From Sceloporus undulatus (lineage: Eukaryota > Chordata > Lepidosauria > Squamata > Phrynosomatidae), in assembly GCF_019175285.1 (NCBI RefSeq), contig NC_056527.1, positions 121,510,382-121,574,381 on the forward strand: DNA of 64,000 nucleotides, read 5' to 3'. Shown here piece by piece: positions 60,541-64,000 of this stretch. How positions within the stretch are numbered: the stretch's first letter is position 1; each line of letters opens with the position of its first letter. The position numbers and the translations under genes are program-made. The notes under the pieces are model-generated. The model made no database searches, was not told the origin of the DNA, and saw nothing but the letters and a program-made list of their open reading frames with translations.

Positions 60541-60874
60541 TTGCTTAACCAAGTACTTAGTTAATTAAGTTAAATACTTAAGGCCCCATCCTACTACAAA
60601 ATAAATCATTTTTGGAGCTGAATTGATGATGCGGTTTAGTTCACGCTATTTGAGTCTTTGATTTACTTACCCATTTCAGTTCAATCCACTTCACATTCAG
60701 TGCTTCCGGACTCGAGTCACGTACAATACTCACCTAAGGAAGGGCTGCATGCCTGGCACTCGCCTTTTCCTCCGGCCTCCTCTTCGGAGCCTCCTTTCAC
60801 AGCACAACCAACTGGGAGACTGGCGCTGGCCCTCGTCCGCTGTAAGGACTTGAGAGTCGGTCACTGTATATTTT

Positions 60875-60885
60875 AATAAAATAAA
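60875..60885 (+). other. Tandem AATAAA, candidate distal polyadenylation signal
   Basis: Two overlapping canonical hexamers (AATAAAATAAA) about 3.2 kb after the stop, followed by an A-rich stretch and a SINE. This is the best poly(A) signal before the FAHD2A promoter region. Confidence 0.5.
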
Positions 60886-60982
60886 CATGATAAAAAAGAC
60901 AAAGGAGTTTCTGCTCATTATGTTTCCTGTCTGGACAAGCATCGGGAAGCATTGGGGAGAGTGGAAAGGACACCTTTGGAAA

Positions 60983-61112
60983 AGGGGGTCAAGTCACACT
61001 CTCTCAGCCTCAAGGGAAGGCAACAGCAAAACTGAACAAATCTTGCCGAGAAAACCCCATGACAGGGTTGCCTTAGGATTGCCATGAGCTGGAAATGACT
61101 TGAAGACACACA
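60983..61112 (+). repeat. SINE 3' half with CACA tail
   Basis: AAGTCACACTCTCTCAGCCTC to GACACACAACACACACACAC, just past the KCNIP3 distal poly(A) signals. Confidence 0.85.
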
Positions 61113-61254
61113 ACACACACACACTCAGTATCTAGGACTCTATATATACACACACATCGCAAAAGAGTCGGGACTAGGCTCCAAGGGACTCATTCCTGGC
61201 TCTCCAGCCCTCCTGTGGCTGCATTCAAACACATTTCCCAAAACCCAATAGTAG

Positions 61255-61418
61255 CCACAGGAGGGCGCCCGAGAGCCATGCAGCGATGGCTCTTATCCGG
61301 ATAAGATCTTAGCCAGCTGCTCTTTGGCGATGAAGCCACAAGAGGGCGCCGGAGAGAGAAAGAGGAACGGGAGCCTGGAGGGGAGAAGCCGCCCTTTCTG
61401 CCGCCGCCAGAGGGCGCT
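61255..61418 (+). promoter_or_regulatory. Three co-oriented CTCF-like motifs
   Basis: CCACAGGAGGGCGCC (61255-61269), CCACAAGAGGGCGCC (61336-61350) and CCGCCAGAGGGCGCT (61404-61418) all fit the CTCF core with its AGRGGGCGC box on the + strand, 81 and 68 bases apart. A weaker inverted match lies near 61207-61221, forming an inverted repeat with the first. The cluster lies between the KCNIP3 end and the FAHD2A start, where an insulator or loop anchor would make sense. Binding is inferred from motif only. Confidence 0.6.
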
Positions 61419-61474
61419 CCAGGACAACAGGGAAAGGGGTGGCGCCCTTAGCGAGTGCAGGGACTTAGCTTTGG

Positions 61475-61490
61475 ACTACAATTCCCATCA
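61475..61490 (+). promoter_or_regulatory. ZNF143-like motif
   Basis: ACTACAATTCCCATCA matches the ACTACAnnTCCC core of ZNF143/Staf promoter sites, about 60 bases past the CTCF-like trio. Similar words occur in MITEs of this genome, so it may be repeat-derived. Confidence 0.3.
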
Positions 61491-62076
61491 CCCACATGCC
61501 CAATTGCCCATGGCCCTGGAGGAGGGCTCAGGCATTCTGGGAATGTCCAGAAAGGGGCTTCAGGGGGCCAAGGGCGCAGACAGGCTGCAGAACATTTGGA
61601 ACATTTTCAAGCCGCATTGGACTCCAGCTCCCAGAAGTCCTTTCTATTGGCCAAGCTGGCTGGGGCTTCTGGGAGCTGAAGTCCAAAAATCTGGAGGACC
61701 AAAGGCTGGGGGAATAAAACTCAAATGCCATCATATCAGTCATTTTTGAAACTCCCAGACTTTCAGGAAAGTCTCTGGCGACCTTTTCATTCCAACCAAA
61801 GCTGCTATTTTGTCCATTTCGACTACAATGACCAGGGAACCAAAGAGAAGGGAGACTCTGTGGCTCAACTCTATGCTCCTGGAAGCGCAGGGCCTGGGCC
61901 ACTCTAGCCCTGGCCTCTATGGTGCTCCATAGAGATAGCAATGAAGAAAACACGTGGCTCCTTGAAATGCAAATTCAGTCTAAAATAATAGTTGCAGCAG
62001 TTTGCATCTCCATTGCAGAATGGCATCCCCTCTACTTTTAATTACAGTCTCTGTGCCTTTGCCTCCTCTTCTCCCT

Positions 62077-62128
62077 GATTGGCTGCTGCAGCATGCCTGC
62101 CGCAATGCCCCATGGGAGTTGTAGTTCC
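62077..62128. promoter_or_regulatory. FAHD2A: Candidate FAHD2A promoter: NF-Y box plus ZNF143-like site
   Basis: GATTGG (inverted CCAAT) at 62077-62082 lies 18 bases from a long minus-strand ZNF143-type element at 62100-62128 (reads ACTACAACTCCCATG then GGGCATTGCGG). This pairing is common in TATA-less housekeeping promoters. It is about 1.15 kb upstream of the first coding FAHD2A exon, so a non-coding exon 1 would follow; a possible donor is gtaaga at 62372. The gene assignment is inference. Confidence 0.45.
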
Positions 62129-62467
62129 TCTATTCCCTTCTTTAAAAGGCTGATGCATCACTGAGCTTCCAGGGAGCGAAGGGCATTGGCTGCAAGCAGC
62201 TGTTTTGCAAAAGAGTGGAAACCCTGCAAAGGAGAGCCCAGGTTTAGTCCACATATTCACTGTCCTTTGGTTGCATTGCTGTCTCGTTGCCTTTCTTTCC
62301 AAAGGGGGCTGCTTTCCTTCCCTTGGGGGTCCCCAAACAGCCCTACCTTGCAGGGCTGTTGTGAAGACTTTGTAAGAATGCAAAAGCTATTGTTATGCCA
62401 GGCAGATAGCTTCTCTTCTGTAGCAGGAATGATTATTGCAAAATTGTAGCCTTGTTAGTCTGGAGTA

Positions 62468-62590
62468 TAAGTACAGGTTGAATCTTAGGAGCTCCAAAAT
62501 CTGAAATGTCTTTGTTTCATGCATAAAATTATACAACGTTTATGCACCCTTGTTTTGAACAATGTTGTGCATGAAACACATGTTTAAATT
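62468..62590. mobile_element. Tigger4-like MITE fragment
   Basis: TACAGGTTGAATCTTAGGAG and CCAAAATCTGAAATG, then TTTGTTTCATGCATAAAATT, as in the 6.2-kb copy; inner part only. Confidence 0.6.
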
Positions 62591-62972
62591 TTGTACACTG
62601 CATTTTAAAAAAACAACAACACTTTTTACTGCTTTAATTGGATTATTTTAATTGTTGCATTTTTTAAAAATGCCCCTTTAAAATATTCTAGGAAATTAAG
62701 GAGAAGCTTGTTTAACTCGTTTAATTCTTTTCTTAAATCGCTACCCAAAATGAGGGCATCAAGAAGCCCTTAAAAACCAACCCAGGAAAGTAACTACAAT
62801 AGAAGCTGTTACTTGTAGGAGTAAAAAAACACTACTCTTTACTTAATTATATCTTTGCAACTGCCCAAAGTGATTGCATTAAAGTGCTCTTAAAAATCAA
62901 TGCAGCAAAACAACTAGAAGCTGTTACTCATGACAATAAATTAACTTTGCTCCTTAATAAGACATGTCCTTG

Positions 62973-63192
62973 TTTCAAAGAGTGGTGCAGTGGTTTGAGC
63001 ATTGGACCCTGGTTCGAATCCTGGATCTGCCATGTAAACCCAATGGGTGACTTTGGGCAAGTCACACTCTCTCAGCCTCAAGGCAAGGCAATGGCAAACT
63101 CCTATGAACAAATCCTGCCAAGAAAACCCCATGACAGGTCGGCCTTAGGGTCACCATAAGTCAGAAATGATTTGGGGGCACACAACAACACA
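62973..63192 (+). repeat. SINE, upstream of the FAHD2A coding exon
   Basis: AAAGAGTGGTGCAGTGGTTTG to GGGGCACACAACAACAC, ending about 75 bases before the FAHD2A start codon. Confidence 0.9.
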
Positions 63193-63267
63193 AAAGGACC
63201 AAGTTACCTCCAAGGTCTCCTGTTCTCTTCCCGAGTGGCCACCATCTCTGTTCACTTTCAGGTTTGG

Positions 63268-63551
63268 ATGCCGGTCCCATTGCAGAGAGCCCTTCTGGTG
63301 GGTCTCAGCGGGACACATCTGGGGAGCCACAGCTGGCGGCGTTTGGGGTCCAGGGGGGTTTCCCGTCTCTGCGGTGGAGCCATGAGGCTGGTCCAGTTCC
63401 ACGCCAAGGACTCAGCGGCCGAGCCCCGGATTGGTCTGGAGGAGAAAGACGGAGGAGACGTGGTGGACCTCAACGCTTTCGACCCATCTTTGCCCAGGAC
63501 CATGCGGGCATTTCTGGAGGAAGGAGAGGAGGCACTTGCGGCGGCTAAAAG
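63268..63551 (+). CDS. FAHD2A: FAHD2A first coding exon with mitochondrial presequence
   Basis: Acceptor tttcag ends at 63261, and the ATG at 63268 lies six bases into the exon; donor gtaagc is at 63552. Thirty-eight residues rich in Arg, Ser, Gly and Leu, without acidic residues, precede the conserved MRLVQF, fitting a matrix-targeting peptide. The next in-frame ATG at 63382 would start exactly at MRLVQF and give an untargeted form. Splice phase is 2. Confidence 0.88.
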
Positions 63552-64000
63552 GTAAGCAGAAACCTCCAGGGGAGGCTGTAAATAACATTTTTAAATGATT
63601 AAATAAACCAGGGTGACCCAGACAGCTGTTTTTGTACCCCCTAGGGCTGCGTCTGCACTGTAGAAATAATCCAGTTTGGCGCCGCTTTAACTGCCACGGC
63701 TCAATGATACCGAGTCCTAGGATTTGTAGTTTGTTCCGGCACCAGCGGTCTTTGACAGAAGTTAAATGATTCACAGAACTACAGTTTCTAATCTTTGATA
63801 TAAATAGGTTTTTTAAAATGTTATGGCCATCCTAAGTTGGCCATCACAACATCTTGTGGCAGCGGGTTCCATGGTGTAACTATGGAGTGTGTAAAATCCT
63901 CTTGAAGACCACCATCCCTGCCTGCCTTTTCCCATCCGCAGAGCACAGGAGTCTGGCCAGCATCGCCTGCCCCGTTCCCAAGTGACCCTCAGGGCTCCCA
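63268..64000 (+). CDS. FAHD2A: FAHD2A, 5' part (continues beyond the window)
   Basis: Mitochondrial member of the fumarylacetoacetate hydrolase fold family; recent annotation calls FAHD2A an oxaloacetate tautomerase. Two exons are visible. The first (63268-63551) has an Arg-rich, acid-free N-terminus, then [10 protein letters not shown] and [21 protein letters not shown] align these with human MRLVQFRAPH and VINLNAFDPTLPKTMTQFLE as recalled. The second (63942 onward) gives [11 protein letters not shown], like human LPRSEVTFLAP. The catalytic FAH domain lies outside the window. Same-strand order after KCNIP3 matches human 2q11. FAHD2B is a recent primate duplicate, so FAHD2A is the proper name for a single-copy orthologue. 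Confidence 0.9.
63642..63790. mobile_element. Family A MITE, truncated, in FAHD2A intron
   Basis: CTGCACTGTAGAAATAATCC and CGCCGCTTTAACTGCC left arm; right arm mostly lost. Confidence 0.75.
63942..64000 (+). CDS. FAHD2A: FAHD2A second coding exon, start only
   Basis: Acceptor tccgcag ends at 63941. Joined to the previous AG it reads [20 protein letters not shown] to the window edge, in frame with no stop and similar to the human segment ending LPRSEVTFLAP. Confidence 0.85.

Larger units (their letters stand above)
57699..60905 (+). other. KCNIP3: Probable KCNIP3 3' UTR
   Basis: Non-coding sequence after the stop. An ATTAAA at 58102-58107 could serve a short 3' UTR. Two overlapping AATAAA signals at 60875-60885 could end a long one of about 3.2 kb. 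The stretch contains a G-run near 57867 and two palindromic MITE copies (58665-58915 and 60332-60540). Between these I see nothing coding. The true end needs transcript data. Confidence 0.5.

Noticed and set aside
1-64000. Retrovirus, LTR element or Polinton
   Set aside because: No paired long terminal repeats, protease, integrase or capsid motifs recognised in any frame.

Overview
The window is vertebrate nuclear DNA, most likely from a squamate reptile and perhaps an iguanian lizard. The evidence is a very high load of short tRNA-headed SINEs (about 25-30 copies), a Sauria-type SINE, CR1 LINE 3' ends with ATTCTATGA tails, several palindromic MITE families, two SPIN hAT copies and a 5S rRNA-derived fragment. 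Genes have long introns with GT-AG junctions. Two 10-N runs (56-65 and 11092-11101) are assembly gaps.

Two protein genes are recognisable, both on the + strand. The main one is KCNIP3 (calsenilin/DREAM/KChIP3), which runs from about 9.9 kb to about 60.9 kb. The canonical form starts in a GC-rich first exon that codes only Met-Gln (10224), continues in exon 2 (21014-21179), and then uses seven shared exons (52434-57698) that carry the EF-hands; the conceptual protein is 253 aa. The 31-kb intron between exon 2 and the first shared exon holds further first exons, all ending in the same splice phase. One is the membrane-anchored KChIP3x exon (45980-46082). Another, at 27699-27855, resembles the cysteine/basic N-termini known from KChIP1 and KChIP4. 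A third, at 48887-48947, is speculative. The gene therefore seems to swap N-termini in front of one calcium-sensing core.

The second gene is FAHD2A, of which only the 5' part lies in the window: an exon with the start codon and a mitochondrial presequence (63268-63551) and the beginning of the next exon (63942 to the window end). KCNIP3 followed by FAHD2A in the same direction matches the order I recall from human chromosome 2q11. Three co-oriented CTCF-like motifs (61255-61418) and an NF-Y plus ZNF143-like promoter signature (62077-62128) lie between them.

Layout: 1-9.9 kb is intergenic, with SINEs, a pentameric satellite, a Tigger-like triple repeat and a purine tract. 9.9-10.23 kb is the KCNIP3 promoter and first exon. 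10.26-11.1 kb is a minisatellite and microsatellites around a gap. 11.1-52.4 kb is intronic, with repeats and the alternative first exons. 52.4-57.7 kb is the EF-hand exon cluster. 57.7-60.9 kb is the probable 3' UTR. 60.9-63.2 kb is the intergenic spacer with insulator-like and promoter signals. 63.2-64 kb is FAHD2A. No retroviral or LTR element, functional RNA gene or CRISPR array was seen. Homology statements are from memory and were not tested by a search.
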